Assembly: GCA_036346405.1 (NCBI GenBank)
Contig: CM070566.1
Span: 49,169,268 to 49,233,267 of the forward strand
Length of the DNA: 64,000 nt
Direction: 5' to 3'
Origin: Phyllostachys edulis
Lineage: Eukaryota; Streptophyta; Magnoliopsida; Poales; Poaceae
Within the stretch, counting starts at the first letter, position 1, and each line of letters starts with the position of its first letter. Shown here piece by piece: positions 1 through 12,061 of this stretch. Under the pieces are notes generated by a model. The model did no database searches. It was not told the DNA's origin and saw nothing but the letters and a program-made list of their open reading frames with translations. A program made the translations under genes and the position numbers.

Positions 1-1
1 T

Positions 2-358
2 GTTGCACAGTCCACTGCCGAGGCCGAGTATGTAGCTGCAGGCAGTAGTTGCTCTTAGGTTCTCTAGATCTTATCTACTCTTCGAGACTATAGGTTATCT
101 TTGGGTAGTGTTCCCCTTTTCTGTGACAACACTTCTGCCATTAATAGTGCCAAAAACCCAATGCAACATTCTAGGACTAAGCATATTGACATTCGCTACC
201 ATTTCCTTAGAGACCATGTTGAGAAAGGTGATGTTGTGCTTCATTTCGTTGAGTCTGAGCAACAGGTTGCTGACATTTTCACTAAAGCTCTTGATTCTTC
301 TCGTTTTGCTTTTCTACGGGGAGAGTTGGGAGTTATTAGTCCTCTTGGCCTGTTTTGA
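2..358 (+). pseudogene. Copia RNase H domain, C-terminal end, with in-frame stops
   Basis: Reading from base 2, the frame gives the copia RNase H motif STAEAEYVAA, then stops at 56 and 65, then continues in the same frame with SVPLFCDNTSAI, HSRTKHIDIRYHFLRDHV and VADIFTKAL and ends at the TGA at 356-358. These are the conserved C-terminal blocks of plant copia integrase-RT-RNase H polyproteins. RNase H removes the RNA template during reverse transcription. The two in-frame stops mean this copy cannot make a full polyprotein. Confidence 0.9.
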
Positions 359-1721
359 GGGGGCGTTTTTGCTCTTTGTGCATTCATTGTACCATAATGC
401 ATTTTAAAATTCAACAACTTGCATTGTAATACAAACTTGTGGAGCTTTGATTATTATCCTTGTATGACATGTCTTCATGCTTTATACCTTGCCATGTCCT
501 GTGATAGCCTGCTAGACTTCTTTTATGGCTTTTCTTGTATTGCTTAGCTCTTGCCATGCTAGCTTTATTATCTGTGAGAAAATTGAATCAAAATATGACT
601 TGGTAGATCTTGTGACTAGTTTTGCCTTAGTGATCCTTTAATGATTCATGCCATGTCATAGAGGCTAAGTTGAGTCTTGAACTTATTCTGAGTTTTTAAA
701 GTGAGCTATAATAATTCTTAAGTCAAGCAAATGAAAAATGAGCTTTTCTGTGCGAAAGAACTGATCTCGCCAATTCTTTCTAATGAGACTGCTTGCCATT
801 ACACTAGGCATGAACTCAGGGGGGGTTTTGGATGACCTAGATCACTCTCTTAAGCTTTTGTTGCTTGGGATGGTCGTAGTGAGGCTTGAGATCTAGCATA
901 ATGCTAAGAAAACAAATTGGAAATTGGTTGAAGCTTAGGAGGCAATTGTGGATGGCTCCTAGTCCAGGACTTGCTTTACTAAGATAAAACCAATCATTTT
1001 CAGCAAAGTGCTCAAAGTGCTAATTTCTAATTGCTTGAACCATTTGATTCAAAATTGAACTCATAATGCTCAAAATTGACTCAATTTGCAGTTTCTGGGC
1101 TCTATTTTGCTTATAGACATGGCCTGACTCATTTTTGGATACCTTTAGTTAAACTATGATCTTGAGCACCTTGTCATGCTATCAATTCATTTAATCTCAG
1201 ATTATTACTATTTTGACCTTAGCTTTGCTGTACATGTTTTGCCATGATTGCACATAGCTTCTTCACATAATATGGCTTGGTGTAATACTTGTACAGTCCT
1301 CATGGATAATCTTCATGGCTCCTTTTGCTCAAAATTAACAAAAACTGAGCAACTAAAAAAAATTGAAGATCTGCAGCCATTCCCTGTTATTCATGGTCTA
1401 TCTTCCTCTATGCAACTTGATGACTCCATTGTCAAAGGGGGAGAAAAATGGACAAAAATGCTGTTTTCTGAAAGGTCATTTTGAAAACTTGCTCTTTCAT
1501 TTGGACCTTAAGTGAGTTTTTCTGTAATTTGAAGCTCTCTTTGTTTCTTTCACCTTATCTCACTTGCTGAAGCTATTCTGAAGCCAACTTGGTCATTTCC
1601 TTGCATTCACTTGCTTTTAGGACTAAGTTGTGCCTTTTTGCGATAAACTGTCTTCTCTTACTTTCAAACCTCAAAACATTCATTTTTGGGAAATTGCCAA
1701 TGTGTTCATCAAGGGGGAGAT
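359..1721 (+). other. Sirevirus 3' non-coding region between RNase H and LTR
   Basis: No coding domain is visible in this 1.36-kb AT-rich stretch. The minus-strand Sirevirus has a matching region at 15813-17590, with shared phrases such as 'gatctagcataatgct' and 'atggctcctagtccagg' in reverse complement. It ends in the polypurine tract that primes plus-strand synthesis. Confidence 0.7.
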
Positions 1722-3673
1722 TGTAAACACCATCAGGATATGCTCATGGACCTAAGTGATGTTACAATTGGAAATTTGGTTGAAGGTTTGTTAGAATTCC
1801 TGTTTTTCAGAAAGATTCAGCAAACTGTCAGGTTAATCGGTAGTACCGGCGTGTTAACCGCGGTAATACCGCATTGCGGAACAACCGGCGTTAGTAGAGC
1901 GGTGTTACCGGATTTTGTTGTGAGAGCTTGGCGATTTTCTGGAATCGGTAGTACCGGCTTGGAAGCCGCGGTACGACCGTTTGTTGTTAAGCGGTATGGA
2001 AAAACCAGAATGAGTGCAAAATGGTCTTGGATTTCCTTGTGGAGCGGTATGACCGCAACTTGCGTGGCGGTAATACCTTACTTCGGTATGACCGTGGTTT
2101 TTGCGGTATGGAATTTACAGAGAGCATGTGTGTATGAGTTTTTGGGAATCCTTCGAGAGCGTGACGATCTAAGAAGAAGAGTAGCTGATGACCGTGATGC
2201 GGTAGTACCGATGTTACATGGCGGTAGTACCGCATTTACTGAGAATTTTGGTTATCTTTGTTTCTTCCAAAGATTTGAGTTGGGATAGGTCATATCCTTG
2301 TTTGCCATTACATATGTGTTGCATATTGCATGTTTTGAGCTAACGTGGGTCAAGTTGTGAAGAACTTGTTCCCGGATTCGATTTGCTTGTCTATTGTTGT
2401 GCAGGTTGCTTCGAGGTCAACGACGGTCAATGGCGAGGAGGATCGGGACTAAGCTTGGAAAAGCTGAGGTCCAGAACGATCAAGGATGTCGGGTGAGGTC
2501 AAGTGACTCAAGCGTGGCGCAGAATGGATAAGGATGACCGAACGGGCGCTTCGGTCGATCGTTGATCAAGCGGTCGCGGGTGGGTGCAAGTGTTAAGGTG
2601 GTCCGTGGGAACCGGATGGGAGAGACTTGCCGACACGATGAGAGCCGCTGGATCAACCTACGCTGCGAAGCATGGATGTGTTTCAGACAGCTTTGACTCG
2701 GTCTTCGGAAAAGATCGAGAAGGGGTATTTTGGTAATTTTACCAAATACCACCTTGGTGACCTAATGCCAACCCGTGGCGCAAGATGGTGCGTCAAGAAG
2801 TGGTTTAGGTCAATCAAAGATGAAGACGGCGCTTTTAGATGCATGCGTTTAACCCATTTGTGTGCTAGGGTTTAATGGGTGCCCTAATGGAATATTCCTA
2901 GAATCTTAGCCTCCACTATATAAGGGTTGTGTGCTGTGCACAGCAGCTCTCAAGGTTTTTAGAGAGAAACACTAGTTTTGGTTCTAGGGTTTGGAGAGCT
3001 AGGGTTTAGGGATTGATGTCTTGTATCCTCATGTATTGAGTTGGTCCTCCAAGTTGGAGTGGCTGTAACCACGATCAATCAATCCATGCAAGTTCTTTGA
3101 GATGAGCTCTCTTCGTTCTTGTTCTTTGTCTTGCATCCTATTTTGATGTTTTGGTGTTTTTTCATGATCCACTGTTTTTCCCTCGATTCCCTCTGTTGCT
3201 TATGCTTGCTGTGACTTGTGGGAGACCATCCAAGGTCATCTTGATCATCCATAGCCCACGAGCAAGCCTAGGATCAGATTTGGGTATTTGACTCGTTTTG
3301 AACCTTTTTTTTGTCAAATCTGAAAAAGGTCAAAACTGTGACGTGGATCTGTTCAATAGATGATTGGTATAGGTTATAGATATCCCCTAGAAGTTATGTT
3401 TCAAGTTTGGTAGGTTTTGGTTGGTTGAATCAAAAGTTGTGTCGTTTTTTGTTTTAGCTTCTCTGCTGTCGACAGACTCCAGGACAATCGGTCATACCGT
3501 ACTATGAACAGCGGTTGTACCGCAGTGTGATAGTACCGCGTTCATAACAGCGGTAGTACCGATTCCGGTTTAAATTCAGTAGAGTTTCTGATTTCTATTC
3601 TGTTTCTTTGAGGGGTTGCAAAAATTGTTTATGCTCCCATTCACCCCCCTCTAGTTGCCTTTCCGGTCCTACA
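1722..3673 (+). repeat. 3' LTR of Sirevirus 1
   Basis: TG...CA termini: TGTAAACACC at the start and GGTCCTACA at the end. A TATA-like motif (CTATATAAGG) lies near 2916. Two zones, about 1835-2240 and 3490-3570, are full of short palindrome-like motifs of the form GCGGTAnnACCGC, the kind of promoter-proximal array known from Sirevirus LTRs. The same motif class recurs in the LTRs at 13914 and 22919. Confidence 0.88.
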
Positions 3674-4146
3674 GTAACTGATTTCAAGCCATGGTAAAAT
3701 AAAAAATACTTATCACAGACTATTTTTAATACGAACCGTCTGTGATGAGGACGGGAAGACACATACGGTTCATGTTGAAAACCGTCTGTGAAGTTTCACA
3801 GACGGTTCTGAATAAGAACCGTCTATGACATTTAGTAGTATCACAAACAGTTTTCAACACGAATCGTCTGTGATGAGGATGGGAAGTCACAGATGGTTCG
3901 TGTTGAAAACCGTCTGTGATATTTAGTAGTTTCACAGACGGTTCTTAACACGAACCGTCTGTGATACTTCATAGACGGTTTTTAACACGAACCATCTGTG
4001 ATATTACTTCTTCATAGGCGGTTTTTAGTGCAGCCAATAATACAGACGGTCGCTAAACCAAAACCTTCTATGATTCTATTTAATATAGACGGTTTTGGTC
4101 AACCGTCTGTGACGAGGCGTTTAGTATTAGCCTTTTTGTAGTAGTG
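3674..4146 (+). mobile_element. CACTA (En/Spm) element, right terminal fragment
   Basis: At least ten alternating copies of TCACAGACGGTT and AACCGTCTGTGA fill 3715-4120, the usual subterminal transposase-binding array of CACTA elements. The end sequence is GCCTTTTTGTAGTAGTG, the exact reverse complement of the left terminus (CACTACTACAAAAAGGC) of the complete CACTA at 45819. The left part is cut off by the Sirevirus at 3673 or lies outside the window. Confidence 0.85.
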
Positions 4147-6180
4147 TGCGTTTAACTTTGAAAATTCATAACTAATTTATATGAACTCCAAATGAGGTGA
4201 ACCAAATTATTTTGATCATAACTTTGTATTCTCTATTTATCTATGTAATCATTTTTCCTACCACTTTTCTACAAATTTTCGCTAAATATTTAAAATCGGA
4301 TGAACAGTGACAGAAGTGAATTGTTTAGTATTTTCTGGAAAACTGATTTTCAAATTGCTATAACTTTTGCATACTAACTCCAAATGGAATAATTCTTTCT
4401 CCTAAAGTCATCATCTAGCTACTGTAGAAAATTCATGAATTTTTGAGCATTTTGAGTTTTTGGCTATTTCTCGATGTTGATTCGATGTTGTTTTTGTATA
4501 GAATCCGAAGCGATCGACGCAGACTCATATGCCACCGAGAGCGAGCAACTTGAGTTCCAGCAAGTCAAGCATCATTTGAACTTTCTTTTGCATCATATTG
4601 ATCCCAGCTTTTGATAAATTAGTGCAATGATAATTGCTTGCATGCTATTTTTGTTATGTCAATACTTTTGTGTTGTGTATTTAGTTATGTCCTATTCATG
4701 ATGTTATCCTTAAATTAATCTAGTACTTATATGCTTAAGTTAGGTTACATGAAATATATATTATATATGGGATTGCTTAGCCATGCGAGTCTAGTTTTGC
4801 GGTATATCAATTGTCGGGAGTAACCCGTCAATTATGGGACACACAAAACTTTATTATCTTCATTTTATTCCAGATCTTCATATCTATCTCTTAAGTTAAA
4901 TTTTGTTTATTTCAAAAGTGATTTAGGTCTGGACAAGTGGTTGTTAGCGTGGGTGTTGTTATACACGAGACTCGGGTTTTATTATTGTCTTGTCCGGACC
5001 AACAAGGACTGAACTTTGGTGACATCATTAATTCAAGTAAAACTCGTGCTACCATACCCTGGGGTTGGGAACTAGCTCGGTTAAGTAAGGGGAAGGTTTT
5101 ATTGGGTTAAGTCCTGGGTGGTGTGAGGACACTTGTGTTCGATCATTTGTCCGTAGGAGCTGATGCAATTTTCTATAATGTGCATGGGAGCACTATTTTT
5201 CTTTATTTACATTGTATTGGTATTTTCAACACAACTTGCGAGCCCGCTTAGCAAGCGCTATCGGTCGGTTGTACTAAGTTTGGGGTTCATCTCGCAAGGG
5301 GGACTTTTCTCAATGGGGCTTTCTTGCTAAAAAAGTACCGAATCTCGATTTTCCCGGCCAGCATACCTTAGGAAGTGTGTTATTATTCGGAGACTTATGG
5401 GCTAATCGAGTCATGTGGGTAAAGTAGTACACCTCTACAGAGTGTAAATCTATTCGAATAGCCGTGTCCATGATTACGGACGACCACTTGAATTCGGAAG
5501 TCATTATTGTTAGACTTTGAATTAAAATTGGCATGGTTACAACTCGGTATCGGCATGAATGGGTGTTCATGCATTTTAGTTTATCAAAGTGGGATGCCAT
5601 TTTGGTATTTGTTTGTTTCAATTGTTTATTAATGTATATCTATATTACATATTTATCTTTTGCTTAAAAACTTGTTTACAAAATAGCAATTGAAAACTAG
5701 TATCTGTAGGATGAAAATTGCTGTGTTTTCCACAAAACTAAGCCACTAATGCCATCCTTTGAATATCCTCTATGCATAAATAATTTTTACTTTGTGTAAG
5801 ACTTGTGAATACAATTGTACTTAACCCGGCTCTGCAAATTCATGTGAGGATGATGCTTCGCCCAAGAAGTTCATTTATGCTAATTTTGGTGACACTAACG
5901 AGTAGTGCTTTTATCTAACTTCTAGTTGGTTGCCATGGGTTATGGGGCACACCATTGCTAGACCTTTTGGTTTATTTATATTGCTTCCGCTGCTACTTAA
6001 TGTTCTTATTTGAATTTGGTCGGTCGGCCACTTTGTAATAGTTGTAGACTTAACTATTATGTTGTAGGTCTTTTGGATTATCAATATATGTTTGTTGTAT
6101 AACTGTGATTGACGTTGAATGAGGGCATGGGCGTGTTGGTTGCTGGTCTTGGGAGCCAACACGGTCACATACTCGCTGTT
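4147..6180 (+). mobile_element. Gypsy-type LTR remnant (first copy)
   Basis: This non-coding stretch looks like a long gypsy LTR. It opens with the GTTTAACTTTGAAAATTCAT type of phrase common in such LTRs. It carries a block at about 5418-5490 (GGGTAAAG, then CACCTCTACAGAGTGTAAA) that also occurs, inverted and diverged, in the LTR at 60126-62969. It ends near 'gggagccaacacggtcaca'. The right border is not sharp. No ORF has family similarity; the ORFs on the minus strand here are chance. From 4821 on, the sequence is repeated almost base for base at 32841. Confidence 0.6.
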
Positions 6181-6347
6181 TTTTAATTCCCTCTTAACTC
6201 ATTAAGTGTGGACTTGGACTGTTTGGAGAACTGGTCATCATGTAGTGCTTGCAGAGGAGCAGTACGCATGATCATCGGAGCTCTAGTTTAGTCAGGACTT
6301 CTCACTTAGATGGAGTTAAGTTGGAATTCATTTACTTAGGGCCCAGA

Positions 6348-6392
6348 GTTATTTCCATAAGACCAAGAAGGCCTCGGTCTTACGGAAATAAC
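6348..6392. repeat. 17-bp arm hairpin just upstream of copia RT remnant
   Basis: The arms are GTTATTTCCATAAGACC (6348-6364) and GGTCTTACGGAAATAAC (6376-6392). They differ at one pair and are separated by 11 nt. The structure is kept in copy 2 near 34370. Its role is unknown. Confidence 0.7.
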
Positions 6393-6439
6393 CCGAGGGT
6401 CCTCACATAAAGAAACCTATTCTCTGGTCATTGGCGGAA

Positions 6440-7804
6440 CTACCCTTAGGTATTTAATCTTAATGGCAGTAAACTTGAATTTAGAAATAAAATTGATGGA
6501 TGTGGTAACTGCATACATTTATGGAAATTTGGATTTGAATATTTATATGAATGTACATAAATGTATCCCTGTCTCGAACCAGGACAAAACAAATATAAAA
6601 CTGTACAGTGTGAGACTCAGAAAGTCACTGTACGAACTTCAGCAATCAGGCATGATGTGGTATAATCGCCTGAGTGAATTTCTATGCAAGAAAGGCTACA
6701 CGAACAATGAGAATTATCCCTATGTATTTATATGACGATCCTAGCATGGATTTTGTATAATCTTAGTGTATGTAGATGATCTAAACATCATTGGAACCCT
6801 GAAAGGTATTAAGAAAGCAAGCTCTTACCTAGAGTCGGAGTTCGAAATAAAAGATTTAGGTAAAATCAAATATTACCTAAGCTTGCAGCTTGAGCATGCC
6901 CCTGAAGGGATATTAGTGCATCAGATAGCCTAAACTCAAAAGATGTTAGAAAGGTTCAGCTTTAAAAAGGCATACCCTTCGAAAGTACCCATGGTCGAGA
7001 TATCTTTGCAGCAAGACAAGGACCCGTACAGACCCAGAGAAGAGTGGGAGGAAGTTCTGACTGGAATTCCCATACTTAAGTACAATAGGAGCACTCATAT
7101 ATTTAGCAGACTGTACTAGACCAGACATTGCATTTGTTGTAAATCTATTAGCAAGGTAGAAGCGTAACCTACCAAAAGGCATTGGTAGGGAATAAATGGC
7201 ACCTTTCGATACCTCCAAGGAAGAAAGACATTGGTCCGTTTCTACGAAAGAACCAAGACCTAACTATGAATGGATATGCAGATGTCGGTAATCTGTTGAA
7301 CCCAAGATAGAGCCAAGTCGCAAATGCACTATGTATTCCTGTGTGGTGAAACTGCAATTTTATGGAAATCGTCTAAACAAAGTCTTGTATCAACTTCGAC
7401 GAACCACTCAAAAATCATAGCACTGTATAAGGCCTCACGAGAATGTGCTTGGCTTCGACGGATGATTCGCCACATCCGGCGCTTGTGTGGATTGAGTACC
7501 ACAGAACCCCTACTATTATCTATAAAGATAATGCAATTATGCTGTACAAGTACAGATGGGTTATGTGAAGAGTTATCTCACAAAGCATATCAACCCTCAA
7601 GTTCTTTTATGCTCATGAATTGCAAAAGATAGACGAAATTAAAGTATTGCATACTAAGTCATGTGAAAATTTTGCAGATTTATTCACTAAGTCACTTCCA
7701 GCATTTAGTTTTGAAAGATGCATACATGGAATTGGAATGATGAGACTTAGAGAAGTGCAAAATTCGGCGAGGGGGGATCTTCACAAACTCATTATTGAAA
7801 CTTG
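6440..7804 (+). pseudogene. Ty1/copia reverse transcriptase-RNase H remnant (copy 1)
   Basis: Recognisable blocks in order: LMDVVTAYIYGNLD and IYM of the RT palm (about 6490-6550), RKSLYELQQSGMMWYNRL (about 6625-6670), the catalytic YVDD box as VYVDDLNIIG (about 6768), KDLGKIKYYL, then RNase H blocks SKQSLVSTSTNHSKIIAL (about 7372) and KSCENFADLFTKSLP (about 7655-7700). The blocks lie in several frames with stops (for example TGA at 6733), so the gene is dead. The protease, integrase and the 5' half are missing. A polypurine tract (CAAGGGGGAG) ends at 8041. Confidence 0.9.
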
Positions 7805-8297
7805 ATCATGAAGATCGAGTACCCAAAGAGTAAATCCTGGAGATTAAATAAAATTGGGTGGATTGTACTCTTTTTCCCTTGACGAGTTTTTCTTAAGTTT
7901 CTCAGCTAAGGTTTTTAACGAGGCAATTCGTGCAACGCAGCAGAACATGTATCATGTACTCTTTCTCCAAAAATTTTCCATTGGGTTTTTATGGAGTCTT
8001 GACGAGGCATGAACATGTAAGGATGGATGCCCAAGGGGGAGTGTTGGAAAACCATAGGCTTGACCCAGAAGCCGGCACATGGGTGGGTGCTCTATCTAAA
8101 CCCTAGCAGTGTCTCTAGACTATAAATAGGTGGTGTTAGTTATTGTAAAAGGCTGATCGTTTGATGAAGGAATAAGAATGAAGAATACCTCCTACATCTT
8201 TGTCTCTCTGTGTGTTTAATCTACTATTTATTCATATATTGATTTGTGCGATTCCACACTTGTCTACAAGGTGATCGATCAGACTGGACTCGTCAGC

Positions 8298-9706
8298 CAG
8301 TGGCGGAGCCAGGAATTTTTTAAAGCCTGGGCAAGCCGCAAGCCTAGAGCGTGAGGAGGTGTTGGTGTCTGGGGATGGCGGCGCTGCCCCAGCCGCCACC
8401 ACAGGGCGCGAGGTGCAGGATGTTAGAAATCTATTGAATTCCAGAGAAAAATCAGAGTTCTGAACTTTTGCAAGTTCTTTTCGGATGATGAACAGTGGAA
8501 CTGCAGAGAAGTTCAAAAGAAGGAAAACAGAGAGGCGAGGGATTGCATCAAAAAAAACTGATTGCATCTTTCCTGTTGGTTTTACTGAGTGTGATTAATG
8601 CTAAAATAACAACATAAGATGTTTCGTAAAAGCATGATTTAAGAACGACATTGACATAATATGATGTACACTATTGATGAGAAGTTACAAACCCGAAAAA
8701 TCCCTCTGTTGAATCATCACAAACATTGTTTATAATGGCATCACCACCTGGATGCTCATCCACATATGGAGTTACATCGTAAACCTGGATCAATCACAAA
8801 ATCGATAAATCGTGACAAAGAAATTCCAGTTTCAAACTTCACAGTATTGCGAGATGAAGGCAGTTTGGTAAACTGGTAGACCCTTTTTCCCAACCTTGTC
8901 ATTGATTATGATCCACAGATGCAGCAGTCCTTCCTTTTATTGTGGGTTGATACCTCCTTTGTATAGCTCTAAGATTTCTGAATTTGAAATGGCAGTAAGA
9001 AAATAATGAGAATGACGTGCATTTTGAATCACCTTTGAACAATCTTGTCCCTAGATCAACAAGCATAAAGCTGTTGGCGGCTTAATTAAATTCGTTTGGT
9101 CCACAATTATACAGTGCCGACATTATTAATACTCTTATTTATTTCTACTGTTAATTTACTATTATTAACCTTCAATAAACTTTACCTAATTACTCCTCAC
9201 CAAATCTCTTTTTCCCTAATCCCCTTTTTCTTCGACTAATTACTCTCCCAAGTCCCCACCATATTACCTTCTCTCACCTACCTATCCTTTTCCCAGCTGA
9301 GAGCTTCCTGGCCACTCATCTCTTCTCCCCTTTTTCTTTATTTCCTTTTCTCTATTCTTCGGCCGAGATGTCCCCAGGCTACTACTTCTTGCTTCTTCTT
9401 CATTCCTCACTGTCCCCATTCCTCCTATTTCTTTTCCACTTTCTATTTCTCTATCTCCTGGTGAAGCCTTCGGCTAAGCTCCTCCTGGCTTGGCTTGCCC
9501 ATGAGTCCCTGCACGCTGCCTGCGCCCCCCTGCGCCTGCGCCGCCGGGCATGCCCGGCTCAGCCCGCTTCCTACAGCCTAGCCTCCCGCCTGCCGCCTGG
9601 CCTCCGCCCGGGCCAAACCGAGGGATGAAGACGACGGCCCGTGGCCGAGAAGCAATGAGGAGGAAGCCCGCAACCGCCAGCCGGAGGGACGGTAGATCCG
9701 CCGCTG
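8298..9706. mobile_element. hAT-like element carrying a captured cytochrome b5 gene fragment
   Basis: The left end is CAGTGGCGGAGCC and the right end, reversed, is CAGCGGCGGATC. The element is flanked by a perfect 8-bp direct repeat TCGTCAGC (8290-8297 and 9707-9714). The empty site, with one TCGTCAGC, is present at 36311-36318 in the duplicate. Length is 1409 bp. No transposase is visible, so it is non-autonomous. The interior holds a host-gene fragment (8693-8968) and a GC-rich right arm (9450-9700). Confidence 0.9.
8693..8968 (-). pseudogene. Captured cytochrome b5-like heme-binding domain fragment (two exons)
   Basis: On the minus strand, 8968-8895 reads SYTKEVSTHNKRKDC and, after a small frameshift, WIIINDK, ending at a GT donor. 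After a 110-bp intron closed by CAG, 8784-8693 reads VYDVTPYVDEHPGGDAI and DDSTEGFFG. HPGG with its axial-ligand His is the signature of the cytochrome b5 fold, which carries electrons at membranes to desaturases and hydroxylases. The DDST-GFFG block resembles the plant cytochrome b5-like protein (CB5LP) group. The fragment is frameshifted and has no start or C-terminal part. An intron at the Lys/Val junction shows it was taken as DNA, not as cDNA. It lies antisense to the LTR that surrounds it. Confidence 0.8.
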
Positions 9707-9729
9707 TCGTCAGCGACGGTTCCTCAACA

Positions 9730-10474
9730 ATTACATCTTAATTAGGACACCCCTAGCTAGCCAACATGATGGGAATACTAGGGTAGACTTAACACATGTA
9801 TTTATATGATTGTAGAGTATTATAAGTGCACTAGGGACACACATGAAAACTTCTCTTACTTCAACGATGCATATATTTCTCCAACCCAAAGAAACAAAGA
9901 TTAATTCTTTATATGTCATTGGAATTTTGCGAAATCCGTGATTGTGCCACCGATATGTGAGATCAAGATCTATATATCAGTGAAATAATGAGTGATATAT
10001 AAAGGATGATGTGAACTTTCGGTGACATATAAGAAATTCAACCCGGAACACAAAGATACCAATCAATCGGTCGGTCGATCAGATACGTAGGGCTTGCTAT
10101 TGATCCCATCCGACCACCCACCAACCCATTCGTGCAAAAATGTTACTAAATTGTTTGTGGTCTCATAACCTTCCGAAAGTGTTACACGCTAATTAATCTG
10201 ACTGCATGGTAACCCGTGCAAACAAAAAGATTAAAGTCTACTTTAACTTGCCAAAGATTCGCCGACAATCAACTAGATGTCTGATCAGTCGAACTTATTA
10301 CAATATTACATCAGAGACCATAATAATCTAAGGCCATCCGGCAACACCTAATGATCTAGGTTGACCCATGCCCAACTTTGCTGGTCCTTCATCGGACAAT
10401 GCTTAGATCACAAGACTACGTTATGTACAGTGGAAAAGGGATACATATGTCATAGCTATGGGCTTGCTAGCTTA
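9730..10474. other. Non-coding flank shared by three duplicate copies
   Basis: No gene is seen. The sequence is the flank of the copia LTR. It occurs again at 36334-37078 (almost identical) and at 44453-44953 plus 45800-45818 plus 49794-50050 (diverged, and interrupted by two transposons). Confidence 0.75.
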
Positions 10475-10483
10475 TCCCATAGC

Positions 10484-10755
10484 GAATTTTTTTTATTAAA
10501 TAATCATTTTTTAACTTTTATTTTAAAATTAATCTCCGGCGCACTTTATTTTTAAAATAACCCTTTAGTCACGCCACCTCCCGTGGCGTGACTAACACAC
10601 CGCCACGCCACTAGTGGTGGCGTGACTCAAGCCGCCACGCAAGCCTCGCCACACTGCAGTGCCAGCCTTGGAGCTTGCGTGGCTTTGGTCACGCCGGACT
10701 CATGGCGTGATTAGATATTGTCACGCCATGAGACTTGGCGTGACAAGGGGATTTA
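10484..10755 (+). repeat. Left terminal inverted repeat of the MULE
   Basis: An AT-rich 90-bp tip is followed by four or five hairpins built from CACGCCAC...GTGGCGTG between 10569 and 10745. It matches the reversed right end (32405-32712) in order and spacing, including AAAATTAATC and GCAAGCCTCGCCAC. Confidence 0.88.
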
Positions 10756-12061
10756 TGCTCGGCCACCCGACCTGCCCTCATTTTTCTTATCTTCTACCTT
10801 CTACTACTACTCTCCGCCGCCGCTCTCGCGCCACGAGGTCGCCTCCTCGCGCCACGGAGGCCACCGCCTAACACCCCGGCAGCGGGCTCCTCCGCTCGCT
10901 CTCCGCCTCCCGTGCGCCTGGCCTCGCTCCCTCAAGACTCCCGTCCTGCCGCCACGCTTCCTCCCTTCGGCGCCACCGTCCTTCCCCGCGCTTCTCTTAC
11001 ATCGAGGTATAAAACCCGCAAAACTAATTAACATTTTTTGGGTTTTCGAGTAGCTAAATTGGTCTGTGCAGAAACTATATCATATAATCATATATTAAAT
11101 TGATGTTTGATTGAAACTGGAGCTAGAGACATTTGCTATTGGTTGTATCAGAGTATTTAGTGCTGATTAAAAGAAAGTTGTGCAGATGAATGTATGTAAA
11201 ATATCGAGAATATTAGTTCCTTAGGAAATGCTTCACCGAGATTCGAACGGAGCAATTAATGCCGAATCTATCGAGAGCAAAAATTCTTCAAGTTCAAATG
11301 ACCATGAAGGGTAAGGTCTGCTTCTGCAAGAAGCTTAATTTGAAATCGCTTCTAGGAACATACATTTTACATCGAAAACTATCTCTAAAGAATTTCCATA
11401 AGAGTTATCCTCATCTCAGATATAATGGTGTTTCTCATGTCCAAAGAAACACAATGGTGTTTTTCTAATACATGAGTTACTATGTAGTTCTGGATCAGAT
11501 GTAACACGTAATTGATTGACATCCGTAAACGAAATTCGCAGTCATGGGTTCTCGCGGACATATTAAGATACGGAAGTCCGGGAAATTTCAGAGGCCTTTT
11601 CCTCGCCTTTTCTTTACAATCAAAATTGGAAGGTACTGTTGTTATACTACCAACTTGTTTCACGTTTTTATTTTGCTTAGGTTGTTTCATTAATGTGTGT
11701 ATGAGAATGTGTTTATTAGTTAATTGACTTTGGATTTCTACACATTCAAGTTGCAAATCATCCATATAAAACGTGCAAAGAATTATTGAGATTAATTTGC
11801 AAGTTCCACTAGGAAGATACAAACATCCTAACAGTAAGAAAAGTGAAAATTATAACATGCATTCCAATTTGGTAGTACATGGTTTGAGGTTAGCAAGGCA
11901 TAGTACCATAATTGTCCTGATGTGTTTATCACCAGAGTTTTAGCACTGTGAGCCTAGACTTATAGTGGGTAAATACAAGTACCAATATTGGTGCGTAAAA
12001 CTTTTCATTATACACCAAAGGAGGAAGTTACAGAGCACTTAAGGATGAAGGTCATTGCACT
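10756..12061 (+). other. MULE 5' region without recognisable gene
   Basis: 10790-11005 is very GC-rich, with CCGCCGCCG-type repeats, like a promoter or 5' leader. It is followed by a possible donor ('cgaggtataaaac'). The rest, to about 12061, is AT-rich and I recognise nothing in it. The short ORFs here have no protein-like features. Confidence 0.5.

Larger units (their letters stand above)
1..3673 (+). mobile_element. Sirevirus-like Ty1/copia retrotransposon, 3' part (5' part outside window)
   Basis: The window opens inside the RNase H domain of a copia element. After it come about 1.36 kb of non-coding DNA, a polypurine tract (AAGGGGGAGAT, ending at 1721) and a 1952-bp 3' LTR that runs from TGTAAACACC to CGGTCCTACA. 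A long gap between the last coding domain and the LTR is typical of Sireviruses. The element in the reverse orientation at 13914-24813 is a relative: both have the same PPT region and the same LTR end, next to CACCCCCCTCTAGT. The left end and left target duplication lie outside the window. The right flank is a CACTA fragment, so this copy probably inserted into a CACTA element. Confidence 0.9.
8042..9729 (+). repeat. 3' LTR of copia remnant, copy 1, split by hAT insertion
   Basis: The LTR is TGTTGGAAAACC...GGTTCCTCAACA. Its two parts (8042-8297 and 9715-9729) sum to 271 bp, exactly the length of the uninterrupted copy at 36063-36333. It contains a TATA-like box (CTATAAATAGG near 8119). Confidence 0.92.

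Noticed and set aside
1686..2288. 200-codon ORF in the Sirevirus LTR
   Set aside because: It runs through the palindromic array of an LTR; the translation is a product of repeated CGGTA motifs and has no domain.
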